This document shows, one piece after another, positions 1 through 8,312 of a stretch of 64,000 bases of DNA. The DNA comes from CAVTPU01 sp963736695 (lineage in GTDB: Bacteria > Actinomycetota > Actinomycetes > Mycobacteriales > Micromonosporaceae), in NCBI GenBank assembly GCA_963736695.1, contig CAVTPU010000004.1, positions 1,488,001-1,552,000 of the forward strand. Direction: 5' to 3'. The position numbers and the translations under genes are program-made. Under the pieces are notes generated by a model that worked only from the letters and a program-made list of their open reading frames with translations, did not search any database and was not told the origin of the DNA. Every line of letters begins with the position of its first letter. The first letter of the stretch is position 1.

Positions 1-660
1 CCGGACGCATGCTGCCTGAGTTACCTGCGGAACTGGGTCATGCCAACGGTTGCCGCGTTGACCAGGGATCGCGAAATGCTGAAGGCCGCCAGACAGGACC
101 AGAATCTGGTTCAGGCCGCCTGGGCGATGCGCGATTCGGATGCCCACTGGCTCAACGTCCTGCTGCAGTGCGAAATCGAAGCGACCTGGCTGGTGTTGTG
201 TCCGACTGCGGGTCGCGGGTTCTGGGTTGGCGTCGATGGTGTCGCCGACAACTTCACCCTCCACGCGCTGTTGGCCGGCGCGCTGACGCAGCATGGAATA
301 CCTGACTCTGACGCCAATTCACCAGAACTTCTCGCCTATCTCCGCGGCGAGTCCGACGTGTGCCCCACCAACCATGTCAACGGCGCCTGGAACCTTTACG
401 ACCACCGCGCTGCCTCAATGGACCTGACTCGGGCGTCCGAAGTGGACCAAAGCGCCTGGGTGTGGGGGGAAGGTCGCCCTTGGGACGTGCCGATGATCGA
501 CGGCATTCGTACGCTGCTAGTCGGCCCGCAGTCTTATCAACGGTCCTGGAACCCGAGGCGAACCTTCGAAGCCCTGCCCGCCAACGTATGGGTTATGCGG
601 GAACTACCCGCAACCGAGGTGCAATCCCGCCTGGCCGCGCTGGCACGGGGCCAAGCCTGA
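1..660 (+). CDS. Conserved-looking hypothetical protein, possibly 5' partial
   Basis: I do not recognise a family. The reading frame is open from base 1, so the gene may start outside the window; the first ATG at 40 has no Shine-Dalgarno sequence before it, which favours an upstream start. From 40 the product is 206 residues, soluble, rich in Trp and aromatic residues, with no signal peptide or membrane segment. It ends 29 bases before the next same-strand gene at 690, so the two are probably co-transcribed. Codon use is typical of the window, which supports coding on this strand. Confidence 0.6.
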   Translation, partial: PDACCLSYLRNWVMPTVAALTRDREMLKAARQDQNLVQAAWAMRDSDAHWLNVLLQCEIEATWLVLCPTAGRGFWVGVDGVADNFTLHALLAGALTQHGIPDSDANSPELLAYLRGESDVCPTNHVNGAWNLYDHRAASMDLTRASEVDQSAWVWGEGRPWDVPMIDGIRTLLVGPQSYQRSWNPRRTFEALPANVWVMRELPATEVQSRLAALARGQA

Positions 661-689
661 TATCTCGTTCGATGAAACGTGAGGTCGAT

Positions 690-1145
690 ATGCAGTGGAC
701 TCCGGTCACGGTGTTTCCCTCCAGCGAGTTGGTGTGGGATGTCACGCAAGCGCACCTGAAGAGAGGCGACCTGTTCGGAAGCATCTTTAAAATCGCCTTC
801 CGTGGACGCTACCGGCCGGGTTCGCAAGGCACCCCCGACGCTGATTTCATGGTCGCAGTCACCGCCGCCGCCATCGCCGGGTCGGCGTGCCCAGACGCAG
901 TCGTCTTCGACTTTCTCGAGTTGGACTATCAGTGGGGCAACGGCCTGCTCGCAGTCTTCAATGTCGTGGGCGATCGTGACAGGGAGTTTCCGGTCGCGCC
1001 GGTGGTTGCGGCGGGACCTCACGCATTCCCGGGAATTGCGAGTCTGGCTGGTGGTAAGATCGAGGGTTGGCTGTTTCATGACATTGACCGCGCCACTGAG
1101 CGGGCCACTGACTTGGTTTTGGAGCGAGCTCGGGCGATCGGCTGA
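690..1145 (+). CDS. Hypothetical protein
   Basis: A 151-residue protein of unknown function. I chose ATG 690 because a GAGG motif lies just upstream (about 681-684) at normal spacing; ATG 672 in the same frame has no such site. The sequence alternates short hydrophobic strands and helices (DAVVFDFLEL, GLLAVFNVVGD), has no membrane segment and looks like a small soluble domain. It follows the gene ending at 660 on the same strand and probably shares its transcript. A convergent toxin-antitoxin pair begins downstream. Confidence 0.55.
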   Translation: MQWTPVTVFPSSELVWDVTQAHLKRGDLFGSIFKIAFRGRYRPGSQGTPDADFMVAVTAAAIAGSACPDAVVFDFLELDYQWGNGLLAVFNVVGDRDREFPVAPVVAAGPHAFPGIASLAGGKIEGWLFHDIDRATERATDLVLERARAIG

Positions 1146-1174
1146 CTGCCCGGCCGCGCGTCGAGAACGGCGAC

Positions 1175-1495
1175 TCAGGCGACTTTCAGTTGTTCGTCGC
1201 CGAAGTCGGCGATGAGTTTGAGCGTTCCTCCGAGGGCTGTGACATAGCGGGCAAGAACGTCTTGGGTGGAGACGTCACCGTTTTCGATCTGCGAAACTCG
1301 AGCCACGCTGACGCCCATCCGGTTGGCGACTTGTTCCTGGGTCATTTCTCGCCGTTTGCGTAGTTCGGCTAGGCGCCAGCCGCGGGCTTGGTCGAGCATC
1401 GCGTCGACTGCCGCGTCGAAGGCCTGCTGGCCACCGGCGGTTTCGACGGCGCGCTCGAGGTGGTCAGTGTCGCGCCACCGCTTACTGCTTGTCAT
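1175..1495 (-). CDS. XRE-family antitoxin (HigA-like)
   Basis: DNA-binding antitoxin of about 106 residues. A Cro/C1-type helix-turn-helix is visible in the C-terminal half: the segment REMTQEQVANRMGVSVARVSQIENG is the classical XRE helix 2-turn-helix 3 pattern. ATG 1495 is preceded by a GGAGG at normal spacing; a second ATG lies directly before it at 1498. The start overlaps the end of the upstream toxin gene by 14 bases, so the genes are translationally coupled in toxin-first order, as in HigBA systems. It should neutralise the toxin and autoregulate the pair through its HTH; no operator was identified. Confidence 0.85.
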   Translation of the reverse strand: MTSSKRWRDTDHLERAVETAGGQQAFDAAVDAMLDQARGWRLAELRKRREMTQEQVANRMGVSVARVSQIENGDVSTQDVLARYVTALGGTLKLIADFGDEQLKVA

Positions 1496-1865
1496 CATGG
1501 ACCTCCTTCTCCCGTTCTTCGAGATAGGTCGCATAGAGCCCCTCGGCTTGCGGAACCGCTTGGCGGTACCAACGATTCCACTGACCGGACTTGTCACCGG
1601 CAACGAGCAGGATCGCCGAGCGCCATGGATCGAAGCAGAACATGATTCTGACCTCGGACCGACCACCCGACGGCGGCCGCAACTCCTTCATGTTCGGGAC
1701 CCTCGACATGGCGATATTGTCAACCAGCGGCCTGCCCTCGGCTGGACCGTTACGTTCCAGGACAAGGATCGCTTGGTTGACCAGACCGTGGGTATCACGG
1801 TCGGACTCGTACAGGTCGTCAAGGAACGCCTCGACATGCGCCGTCATCAGGATCTCCCATTCCAC
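1482..1865 (-). CDS. HigB/RelE-type mRNA interferase toxin (Gp49-like)
   Basis: A 127-residue toxin of the Gp49/HigB-like family, which cleaves ribosome-associated mRNA in characterised members. The diagnostic core is present: NMKELRP, then SEVRIMFCFDP, then ILLVAGDKSGQW and WYRQAVPQAEGLY, in the usual order, with a charged C terminus. Length matches the family. It lies immediately upstream of and overlaps the XRE antitoxin. A decayed relative of this gene occurs at 21.9-22.2 kb without an intact antitoxin. I see no truncation here, so the pair looks functional. Confidence 0.87.
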   Translation of the reverse strand: MEWEILMTAHVEAFLDDLYESDRDTHGLVNQAILVLERNGPAEGRPLVDNIAMSRVPNMKELRPPSGGRSEVRIMFCFDPWRSAILLVAGDKSGQWNRWYRQAVPQAEGLYATYLEEREKEVHDDKQ

Positions 1866-1961
1866 GCCCGCAGCCTCCCCGCTCGGTTAAGAATAACCTT
1901 AACCCACTCGTGGCGCCGTTCGTTACCCCCCACGCGAACCCCAGGTAGTCCGACCGTGGGC

Positions 1962-2138
1962 TCAAGGCGTTGCCAGCTCGTCGAGGCGGGCGTCGGCCTC
2001 GTCGAAATCCAGGATCTCCAGAGTGGCTTGCTTGGGGATGGAGGCGTCGGCTTCCGGGGTCGAGGTGTTGGTTTCCGGGGTGGAAGCCTTTTGTCCACGA
2101 TGGATGCAACCGTGGTGCGTGAGACAAACGCCACGGTG
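1962..2138 (-). pseudogene. Broken copy of the 5' end of an LRR-protein gene
   Basis: On the minus strand this stretch encodes PKQATLEILDFDEADARL followed after a few codons by a stop. The same peptide opens the leucine-rich-repeat gene whose start is at 7894. Three blocks match that locus: 1991-2037 with 7810-7856 (one mismatch), 2059-2080 with 7857-7878, and 2094-2138 with 7955-7999 (diverged). Compared with the other copy, the segment that holds the start codon is deleted and the gene body is missing. It is best read as a truncated paralogue, not a short peptide gene. The remainder of 1866-2203 shows no other gene. Confidence 0.6.
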
Positions 2139-2203
2139 TGGCGGCGCGCGGCAGAACATCGCATAATGATCAACCATAACCCTCGTAGGAAGCGCCTCTT
2201 AAG

Positions 2204-3370
2204 TTGCGACATGCTCCGACAAGGCCAGCCGCACTCCTGTTTCTCACAGCCGTAGCGGTCTTGTCCGGCTGCACGCAGCAAAGCCCGACGCGGGTGCCGG
2301 CAGATCAGCCAACACCCGCGACGGCGACCCCCTCAACCGCTTCGCCCTCCGTCGCCCCGACCGCCAGCCCGTGGATCGAGCTGGGCACGTGGCGTAACGC
2401 CGGATCCTCGGGGGCCTTCGCCATCACCGATCGTTTCCTTGTGCGACCAGACCCGGCACACCCCAAGGTGACGCTCGTCGTCCGCCGATCCGACGGCAAA
2501 GTCATCCTGAAACACACGCCGAACGACAAGTTGTACGAGACGACCTTCGCCGGACTGAACTCCGACACACTGGTTCTCGTTGACGAGGACGTCGTGTCCG
2601 GCGATTCGATGGGACCGGGTAGCTCCAAAGGTTCCGCCACCGGGGTGATCGTGGACCTGAACTCCGGACGCCAGACCCTCGCCAGGACGGTGCCCGGTGC
2701 GCCGACACTTGCCGCATATGGAGCGCAAGGCTGGGTGTCACCGTCGGGCAAGTGGTATTACGGCGCACAAACCAAAGGAAACTTCGCCAACTGCGTGGGT
2801 GAGATCGACCTACACGCCCTGACCGGCCGCACCATTGAGTGCGCGCCGCGGGGCGGAGCGATCTTTTACGTGAACTACGGTGAATCCGGGCCGGCGTGGA
2901 CGACGTCCGCCAGTCACTCTCTCGGATCGTGCCGAACCGGTCACGCACTCATCAATACGACGATCATCGACGTCGGGCCCAGCGACGCATGCGACACCTT
3001 CGACACCACGACCCTCGCCGGCTGGCAACTATGGAGCACGCAGGGAACGTCCAGTCAGCCATTCGTCCCGTTGACCGCCGCGACCGCCGGACAACAACAC
3101 GACCTCGGCCTCATGCGCCCCCAAACACTCCTCACCTGCGGCGGATACGCCTACTGGACAACCGGCAAGGCTCAGGTCGGCGCGGGCACAACACTCATGC
3201 GTTGGAGTCCGACAACCGAACCTGTCGTGATCTTCCGCCCCGACGGCGATCCAGACAACCTTCTCTTCTACCCACAAGGCTGCAACGACGGCCACCTCAC
3301 GCTCACGGTATTCCGCTACGACAACAAAGGCTCCGCGACGGCACAACTCTTCGACCTGCCGCCACGGTGA
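2204..3370 (+). CDS. Secreted lipoprotein, beta-propeller-like
   Basis: A 388-residue predicted lipoprotein. The N terminus has a short basic region, a hydrophobic stretch and a lipobox ending in LSGC at residue 23, followed by a Pro/Thr/Ala-rich linker to about residue 55, so the mature protein should be anchored to the outer face of the membrane. The body is strand-rich with repeated short beta segments and several Cys, resembling a propeller sensor or scaffold fold. The start is a TTG with GGAAG about ten bases upstream, chosen because it alone gives a complete signal peptide. No enzymatic motif seen. Confidence 0.75.
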   Translation: MRHAPTRPAALLFLTAVAVLSGCTQQSPTRVPADQPTPATATPSTASPSVAPTASPWIELGTWRNAGSSGAFAITDRFLVRPDPAHPKVTLVVRRSDGKVILKHTPNDKLYETTFAGLNSDTLVLVDEDVVSGDSMGPGSSKGSATGVIVDLNSGRQTLARTVPGAPTLAAYGAQGWVSPSGKWYYGAQTKGNFANCVGEIDLHALTGRTIECAPRGGAIFYVNYGESGPAWTTSASHSLGSCRTGHALINTTIIDVGPSDACDTFDTTTLAGWQLWSTQGTSSQPFVPLTAATAGQQHDLGLMRPQTLLTCGGYAYWTTGKAQVGAGTTLMRWSPTTEPVVIFRPDGDPDNLLFYPQGCNDGHLTLTVFRYDNKGSATAQLFDLPPR

Positions 3371-3402
3371 CACCCCTATCCCTGATGACAGGAGTGTCAC
3401 CG
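3365..3402. terminator. Bidirectional hairpin between convergent lipoprotein genes
   Basis: Arms 3365-3377 and 3390-3402 pair over 13 positions with one mismatch around a 12-base loop. The hairpin includes the stop codon of the gene ending at 3370 and faces the end of the convergent gene at 3454, so it could serve both. No clear U tract on either side. Confidence 0.55.
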
Positions 3403-3453
3403 CCGACTCGCCGCAGCGCCGCCAGCGCTTCATGGTCCTGCGTACGGAATAGA

Positions 3454-4074
3454 TCAGGCGCAGTATTTGCCGGTAGCGGCATACCCCTTCAACAGCGTGG
3501 TCTCACCTGCGAAGATCGCACCGACGGAGCCATCGTCTGACGCAAGCAGCAGTGCGTGCCCGCCGGACGCCTCTACTAACAGACTCGGCCCAGCCGCCGC
3601 CGCTGGACCGCCCGGCGTTCCGGTGATCAGCTTGCCTTCCGGGTAGTCGGTCTGGGCCGTCTCCATCACGGGTCCGATCGCCAACCCAGTCGAGGTGCGA
3701 ATATCGTCGCTGTCCACCCGAACCGCGACGAGCGCGCCTTTACTGAAGGTAAGCCGAACACCCATCCCCGCATAGGCACCCACGCCATCGGCGCCGGCCG
3801 TGTCCGAACACGACTGGCTCCGTGTCGTTCCGGCGACCAAACCCTTGCTGGTCAATTCGGCGAGAGTGACTCCGATGGTGAACGGACCCAACCCGTCGGG
3901 ACCGATCACGAGCGACAGGTCATCACCGGACGACGGTGTCGCGGGTCCGCTGCTGGCCGGAGCTGTGCTCACGGTGGCTGAGCTAGGCGTCGCCGACCCA
4001 CATCCAGCAGCAGCCATAGCGACAGCAGCGGCGCTTGCCATCACCAGGCGTGGGAGTGTCGTGTTGGGCTTCAT
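3454..4074 (-). CDS. Secreted lipoprotein of unknown function
   Basis: A 206-residue predicted lipoprotein with signal peptide and lipobox MAAAGC (Cys about residue 25), then a Ser/Thr/Pro/Ala linker to about residue 50. The mature domain carries the phrase GPDGLGPFTIGVTLAEL, a common opening in actinobacterial lipoproteins of unknown role, and ends with a Cys two residues from the C terminus that may pair with the Cys near the middle (SQSCSD). ATG 4074 is preceded by AAAGGA. It converges on the lipoprotein gene ending at 3370 and is separated by a hairpin. Confidence 0.78.
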   Translation of the reverse strand: MKPNTTLPRLVMASAAAVAMAAAGCGSATPSSATVSTAPASSGPATPSSGDDLSLVIGPDGLGPFTIGVTLAELTSKGLVAGTTRSQSCSDTAGADGVGAYAGMGVRLTFSKGALVAVRVDSDDIRTSTGLAIGPVMETAQTDYPEGKLITGTPGGPAAAAGPSLLVEASGGHALLLASDDGSVGAIFAGETTLLKGYAATGKYCA

Positions 4075-4215
4075 CGGTTTCCTTTCTTGGAACCCCTGGC
4101 TTTGGCCGTGGGTCGTCAGCAGGCGCGGGACTCGAAGTCACCGCCACCTATATAAACGCCACCGGCGCCGCTGCCGGAGGGGCGGTGGGTCAATGTTTCG
4201 ATGAGAGTGCCGAAA

Positions 4216-5415
4216 CTAACCGGCGGCGACGTCGATCGTCTGATAGTCAGGGTCGCCGCTGACCACGATGCGCGCCACCGCAGCCCCCGGTTCGGCGACG
4301 ACGACGTCGACCTGCCGCACATCGTCGGGGCCGGTCCAACCGAAGACGCTGGCTCCTCGTCGCGCCGCCCCGGTCGCCGGTCGAAACACCACCGCCAGCG
4401 CGCCGCCCTGAGGCGTCCAGCCAAGCACCCGTACGGTCATGGCGTCGGTCACGGCCGGGAGGTTGGTCGCTGGCCCGAGCGCCGCCGTGGCGAGTTCAAC
4501 GAACCGCAACGTCCACGAAGGACTCTCTGGGGAAGTCGACGGCAGCAACACCGCCACGGCCGACCCGTCCGCCCGCCACGCACCCCGGCCGGCGAGCCGG
4601 GCCCCCGCCGGCAAGGTGATCTGCGCGAGGGTATAGCCAGCGATGTCCCGCAGCACCAACAGGTCACCGATCTGATAGGCATAACGTCGTCCGTCCCGGC
4701 TGAACGCCACCCCGACGCCGACCCCGGTCGCTTCGACATCGACCAGGTGGTCGGACTCGCCAGTGTCGGGATCGAACGTCTGCAGCGCCCGCCAGCTGCC
4801 CGCGCTATCGGTCTCGGCCACAACCACCGAGGCCGCGTCCGGGGTCCAGGTGAGCGCGACGCTGCGCCTGCAGAGTTGCTGATCGGCGAGCTGCACCGCC
4901 CGCTGCCGCCCAGTGACAAAGTCGACGATGTTATAGGTGCAGTGGTCGGTCCCGGCCGCCACGATGGGCCGATCGGCGACGAGGGTCTCACCGTCCGGGG
5001 CGACCAACAGCCCAGCACCGGTCGCCACCGCGCTCGCCGTGACGACTGGCTCGGTCAACCGATAACCTGCCGGGCCAAAGACTCCAACCCTAGACAATCC
5101 ATTGTGTACGAATAGTGGGCCGCCACTGAACGCGAGCGTCACCGGCCCCGGCGGGTCATCACTCACCAGATGCGTCGCCGGCCCCACCGGCGCCAAGGCA
5201 GCCGGCAGTCCAGCCACCGGCTGCGGGACGCGATCACGCAGCGACGGCACCAGCGTGAAGATCAGCAATACGACGGCGGCCGCCCCCGCCGGCACGGCCA
5301 CCATGTGGCGACGGCGCCTCGCCCGCACGCGACGCATTGCGGCATCGCGCACCGGATAGGTGCCCACCGGTTCGGCCACCTGGTTCAGGATGTCGCGCGC
5401 AGTGGACTCGTTCAT
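4216..5415 (-). CDS. Membrane-anchored beta-propeller protein paired with a sigma factor
   Basis: A 399-residue protein with a cytoplasmic N-terminal region of about 36 residues ending in a very basic patch (RRVRARRRRH), one transmembrane helix (about 38-56) and a large extracytoplasmic domain with repeated TolB/WD-like strands (for example DGRRYAYQIGD, DGSAVAVLLPS). This layout is common for proteins encoded after SigE-family sigma factors and suggests an anti-sigma or sensor role, which I infer from context only; no zinc anti-sigma motif is visible. Its ATG overlaps the stop of the sigma gene (ATGA at 5412-5415), so the two are translationally coupled. Confidence 0.82.
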   Translation of the reverse strand: MNESTARDILNQVAEPVGTYPVRDAAMRRVRARRRRHMVAVPAGAAAVVLLIFTLVPSLRDRVPQPVAGLPAALAPVGPATHLVSDDPPGPVTLAFSGGPLFVHNGLSRVGVFGPAGYRLTEPVVTASAVATGAGLLVAPDGETLVADRPIVAAGTDHCTYNIVDFVTGRQRAVQLADQQLCRRSVALTWTPDAASVVVAETDSAGSWRALQTFDPDTGESDHLVDVEATGVGVGVAFSRDGRRYAYQIGDLLVLRDIAGYTLAQITLPAGARLAGRGAWRADGSAVAVLLPSTSPESPSWTLRFVELATAALGPATNLPAVTDAMTVRVLGWTPQGGALAVVFRPATGAARRGASVFGWTGPDDVRQVDVVVAEPGAAVARIVVSGDPDYQTIDVAAG

Positions 5416-5993
5416 CGGACCGCCACCTCGCGGGTCGCGGGCGCCGCCGGGCCCCTCGCCACACGCTGCGTGGCGCTGGAGGCCGGCCGGCCGATCAGCT
5501 GTGCCAGATCGGGCGCTTGGGTGCGCAGCCGTGCCAACGCGTCGCGGGTGTGACTCTTCACTGTGCCGACCCCAATGCGCAAAACCTCAGCGGTCTGCAC
5601 CTCCGTCAAGTCTTCGAAATATCGCAGGACCAGCACCGCTCGCTGCCGGGGCGGTAGCGCCGCGAGCGCGGTGCTCACCGCGAGCCGGGTCGCGACGTCA
5701 TCGGACTCGTCGACGGACGGGTAGTCGTGCACGACCGGCACCAGCAGTTCACGAAGCCGACGCTGACTGCGTCGCCACGCGGAGATGTATTCGTGGTAGA
5801 GCGTCTTGCGCACATATGCCTCGGGGCTGCTGTCGCGCAGCTTGGACCACCGTGCGGCGGCGCTCGCCAGCGCGTTTTGCAGCAGATCTTCGGCGGCCCC
5901 GTGGTCGCAGGTCAGCAGGAACGCGGTGCGGGACAGCGCCTGACCGCGAGCGACGACGAACTCGTCGAAACCTTCATAACGGTCTATAACCAC
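5412..5993 (-). CDS. SigE-family (ECF group) RNA polymerase sigma factor
   Basis: A 193-residue ECF sigma factor of the actinobacterial SigE family. Region 2 is seen at AAEDLLQNALASAAARW with the following AYVRKTLYHEYISAWRR, and region 4 at LPPRQRAVLVLRYFEDLTEVQTAEVL with the DNA-binding helix VGTVKSHTRDALARL. It directs core RNA polymerase to a small regulon, probably including its own operon. The GTG start at 5993 has GGGGGAG upstream. It is coupled to the downstream propeller membrane protein. Two further sigma genes of the same family occur at 12.3 and 26.6 kb. Confidence 0.93.
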   Translation of the reverse strand: MVIDRYEGFDEFVVARGQALSRTAFLLTCDHGAAEDLLQNALASAAARWSKLRDSSPEAYVRKTLYHEYISAWRRSQRRLRELLVPVVHDYPSVDESDDVATRLAVSTALAALPPRQRAVLVLRYFEDLTEVQTAEVLRIGVGTVKSHTRDALARLRTQAPDLAQLIGRPASSATQRVARGPAAPATREVAVR

Positions 5994-6122
5994 CCAGTCT
6001 CCCCCTACCGAGGTCGTGGAGATCCCGCGACACAGGGTGTCGCCACCATAGTTAACGCCGCAGCACGTGTCGGCGGAGGGGGCGCCGAGGCCACCAAGCG
6101 GCTGAAGTCGCCGAGGATCACG

Positions 6123-6160
6123 GTCTCCTGTCAGCGGGTGCGAAGGCGCTGACAGGAGAC
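6123..6160 (-). terminator. Hairpin terminator after the LRR gene
   Basis: Perfect 14-bp inverted repeat: arms 6123-6136 and 6147-6160, ten-base loop. It lies 11 bases beyond the last codon of the minus-strand leucine-rich-repeat gene remnant and so probably ended its transcript. Confidence 0.65.
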
Positions 6161-6171
6161 TCTGCCAAAAC

Positions 6172-7894
6172 TCAGTCGAAATCTATCTGGGTGGCGGGGA
6201 GTGCGGCGGTTATGCGCTGCCGGGTGGCCTGGTCGAAGTTGTTCCGCTCCAGGTTAAGCCACTCCAGGTGGGGGAGGTCGAGAAGTTCGTCGGGCAGTTC
6301 GGTCAGGCCGTTCGAGGACAGGTCGAGCCGACGCAGAGTCCGCCAAGCGCCGATGCCGGTGAGCATGTCAGGTGTGAGCGGACCGCGGCCCGTCTTCCCA
6401 ACCGTCGATCGCGATGTCCTCGATCGCGGGAAGCGGCATGGAGAACAGTGGGCGGAGCAGGTCGTGGCCCGGCGGCCGACCCTGCGTAGGTGCTGCCGGT
6501 GAGTCGCAATACCCGCAGCTTCGGAAGTTGAGACAGGTCAGGAAGCGGGGCTTCCATCGGTCCGAGTGAGTTATTGAGGTTGAGTTTCTCCAAGTGGACC
6601 AGGTCGAGCAGACTGGCCGGGATTTCGAAGAACAGGTTGTGAGCCAGGTCGAGCACAGTCAGGTTGGGGAAGCTGGTCAACCCGTCCGGGAACTCAGGCA
6701 GGTATTTTCTGGCACCTCCACGAATCTGAATCTCACGCAGGCTGGCGAGTCCCCACATTGACGAGGGAATGACGACACCTGTCCCGTTCGCGACGAGTCG
6801 ACGCAGGCTGGTGAGGCGGCCCAGCGCCTCAGGTAGGGAAACGGTGTCGCCCATAGCTCATCCTGCTTTTCGATGGACAGACCTGACAGTTCAAGTTCCT
6901 CAAGGCGGGCCAGCTCGCCAATGGATTCCGGTAGTCGGACAGGTCCGGACCTCACCACGTTGTCCGACACCCGCAGTACCCGTAGTTGACCCAGTCGACC
7001 GATCGATTCGGGCAGCTCGGTCAGCCGGCACTTTCGCACCGACAGTTCTTCCAGATTCGCGAGCTCACCGATATCGTCGGGCAGTTGGCCGATCGGGTTG
7101 TCGTCGACGATGAGGGTACGCAGGGCGGTCATCGACGTGACACCGGCTGGCAACGCCTTGAGCCTGCGGTCAGTGAGATCCAGGGTGGACGCTCCGCTTG
7201 CGATCGCCGCCGCCACGTGGTCGGCCATAGCCTCGTCCAACGTACGGGCGCCGTCGCGCAGCACCGGCTGCCCGGCCCGCAGCCGCTCAAGGAACTTGTC
7301 GAACCGGATCTCGTCCTCTTCGTGATCCACCACCTCGGCGACGAAAGCCTCGGCGAGGTTGGACTCGTCGAAATCGACCCTCACGTCGGTTCCGCGCCAA
7401 TAGGAGTCGCGGGTGTCGACAATCAACGCCTCATCCGGTTCGCAGGACAGCATCCGCCCATGGTTGATCACCCACGGCGCGTCGACATCGGGAAATCCCA
7501 TGCCTTCGTTGCCGCAGAAATAGACGGCATATGTGATCGTGCCGGAGACGTAAACTTCGCAGTCCTCACACTCAAGCGTCTCGCCCCTGGTGAAACCGCT
7601 CACGTAGAGCCCCGGCAAGTAGCCGTACAAGTCGATTCGGCCGTTGACGGTGAGATCACCCGAGACTGCGATAATTGAAGCGTCAGCCGCACCCAACGAC
7701 TCCATCGCATCGGAAAAGTCTCCGTCGATGGTGAGGTCACCATCGAACAACGCCACATCCTCGTAGCAGGACTGTTGGAAGGAGTCCGAGAGAGCGCCGC
7801 TGAGGCGAGCGTCGGCCTCGTCGAAATCCAGGATCTCCAGAGTGGCCTGCTTGGGGGTCGAGGTGTTGGTTTCCGGGGGTGACGTGTCGGTCAT
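6172..7894 (-). pseudogene. Leucine-rich-repeat protein gene with at least three frameshifts
   Basis: One gene spread over several frames. The N-terminal part (7894 to about 6840) encodes a strand-rich polymer-forming-like domain and the first LRRs. At the sequence reading ELWA (about 6845) the frame must change to continue as VSLPEALGRLTSLRRL and further LRRs to about 6500. The frame then changes to one containing MPLPAIEDIAIDGWEDG (about 6380-6440), and again to one reading LTGIGAWRTLRRLDLSSNG (6366 to 6172). All pieces keep LRR spacing (LxxLxLxxN), so decay is recent, or the assembly has indels. The original product was probably an intracellular LRR protein of about 570 residues. Confidence 0.75.
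6677..7894 (-). CDS. N-terminal open fragment of the LRR protein
   Basis: The longest still-open piece of the broken LRR gene, about 405 codons from ATG 7894. Residues about 20-190 form alternating strands typical of polymer-forming or bactofilin-like repeats (DGDLTIDGDF, SGDLTVNGRIDLYG) with Cys clusters (ECEDCEVY). Residues about 240-345 hold four or five LRRs (TLIVDDNPIGQLPDDIGEL, LEELSVRKCRLTELPESIG). The last ~55 residues after ELWA are out-of-frame translation. Whether a truncated protein is made is unknown. The start has no clear ribosome binding site, so an alternative start is possible. Confidence 0.5.
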   Translation of the reverse strand: MTDTSPPETNTSTPKQATLEILDFDEADARLSGALSDSFQQSCYEDVALFDGDLTIDGDFSDAMESLGAADASIIAVSGDLTVNGRIDLYGYLPGLYVSGFTRGETLECEDCEVYVSGTITYAVYFCGNEGMGFPDVDAPWVINHGRMLSCEPDEALIVDTRDSYWRGTDVRVDFDESNLAEAFVAEVVDHEEDEIRFDKFLERLRAGQPVLRDGARTLDEAMADHVAAAIASGASTLDLTDRRLKALPAGVTSMTALRTLIVDDNPIGQLPDDIGELANLEELSVRKCRLTELPESIGRLGQLRVLRVSDNVVRSGPVRLPESIGELARLEELELSGLSIEKQDELWATPFPYLRRWAASPACVDSSRTGQVSSFPRQCGDSPACVRFRFVEVPENTCLSSRTG

Positions 7895-7999
7895 GTCGCC
7901 GATGATATCGGCGACCTCCGACAGCCTGATCCCACCACGCGGACGCGCCGTAGGTCCACGATGGATATACCTGTAGTGCGTGTGACAAACGCAACGGCG
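7810..7999. repeat. Upstream/5' region duplicated at 1991-2138
   Basis: This region spans the first codons and the upstream sequence of the LRR gene and is repeated in the same orientation at 1991-2138. Identity is nearly complete over 7810-7856 and 7857-7878 and lower over 7955-7999. The intervening 76 bases here, which include the start codon, correspond to only 13 bases in the other copy. The rest of the gap to 8312 has no gene. Confidence 0.7.
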
Positions 8000-8250
8000 A
8001 CGTAACAACGTGTCGGACAAACTACGCTGAGCAACGTCCGGTGCTTGCCCCTTGATCGTGGACACCCTGATCATTGGATCGTGATGATCCATAGGACAGG
8101 AGTACCCGTTGGGACGTCGAAGTATTCGTGCGAGACGAACTGGTGAACCGTCTCCAGTTTGTCGCCACCATGCGGTCTGCAGCATGGTTCGTCGATCGCG
8201 GCCGGCAGGCGGCGTCACGCCGTGAGACACAAAGACAGTCCGTCGGGTTC

Positions 8251-8312
8251 GCCTGCGGACGTACGCCTGCGGACCAATGTGTGCCGCCTGTGCCGATAGC
8301 TACGATCGCGCC
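8251..8312 (+). promoter_or_regulatory. Putative promoter with a 10-bp direct repeat before the two-component operon
   Basis: GCCTGCGGAC occurs twice, at 8251-8260 and 8265-8274, a spacing of 14 bases start to start. A -10-like TACGAT lies at 8301-8306, six bases before ATG 8313, which would give a leaderless mRNA. The direct repeat could be a binding site for the response regulator encoded downstream; this is inference. Confidence 0.4.

Noticed and set aside
1962..2177. A RiPP-like precursor peptide with a conserved acidic leader
   Set aside because: The conserved peptide is the first part of the LRR protein at 7894, and no modification enzyme is nearby; it is a truncated gene copy.
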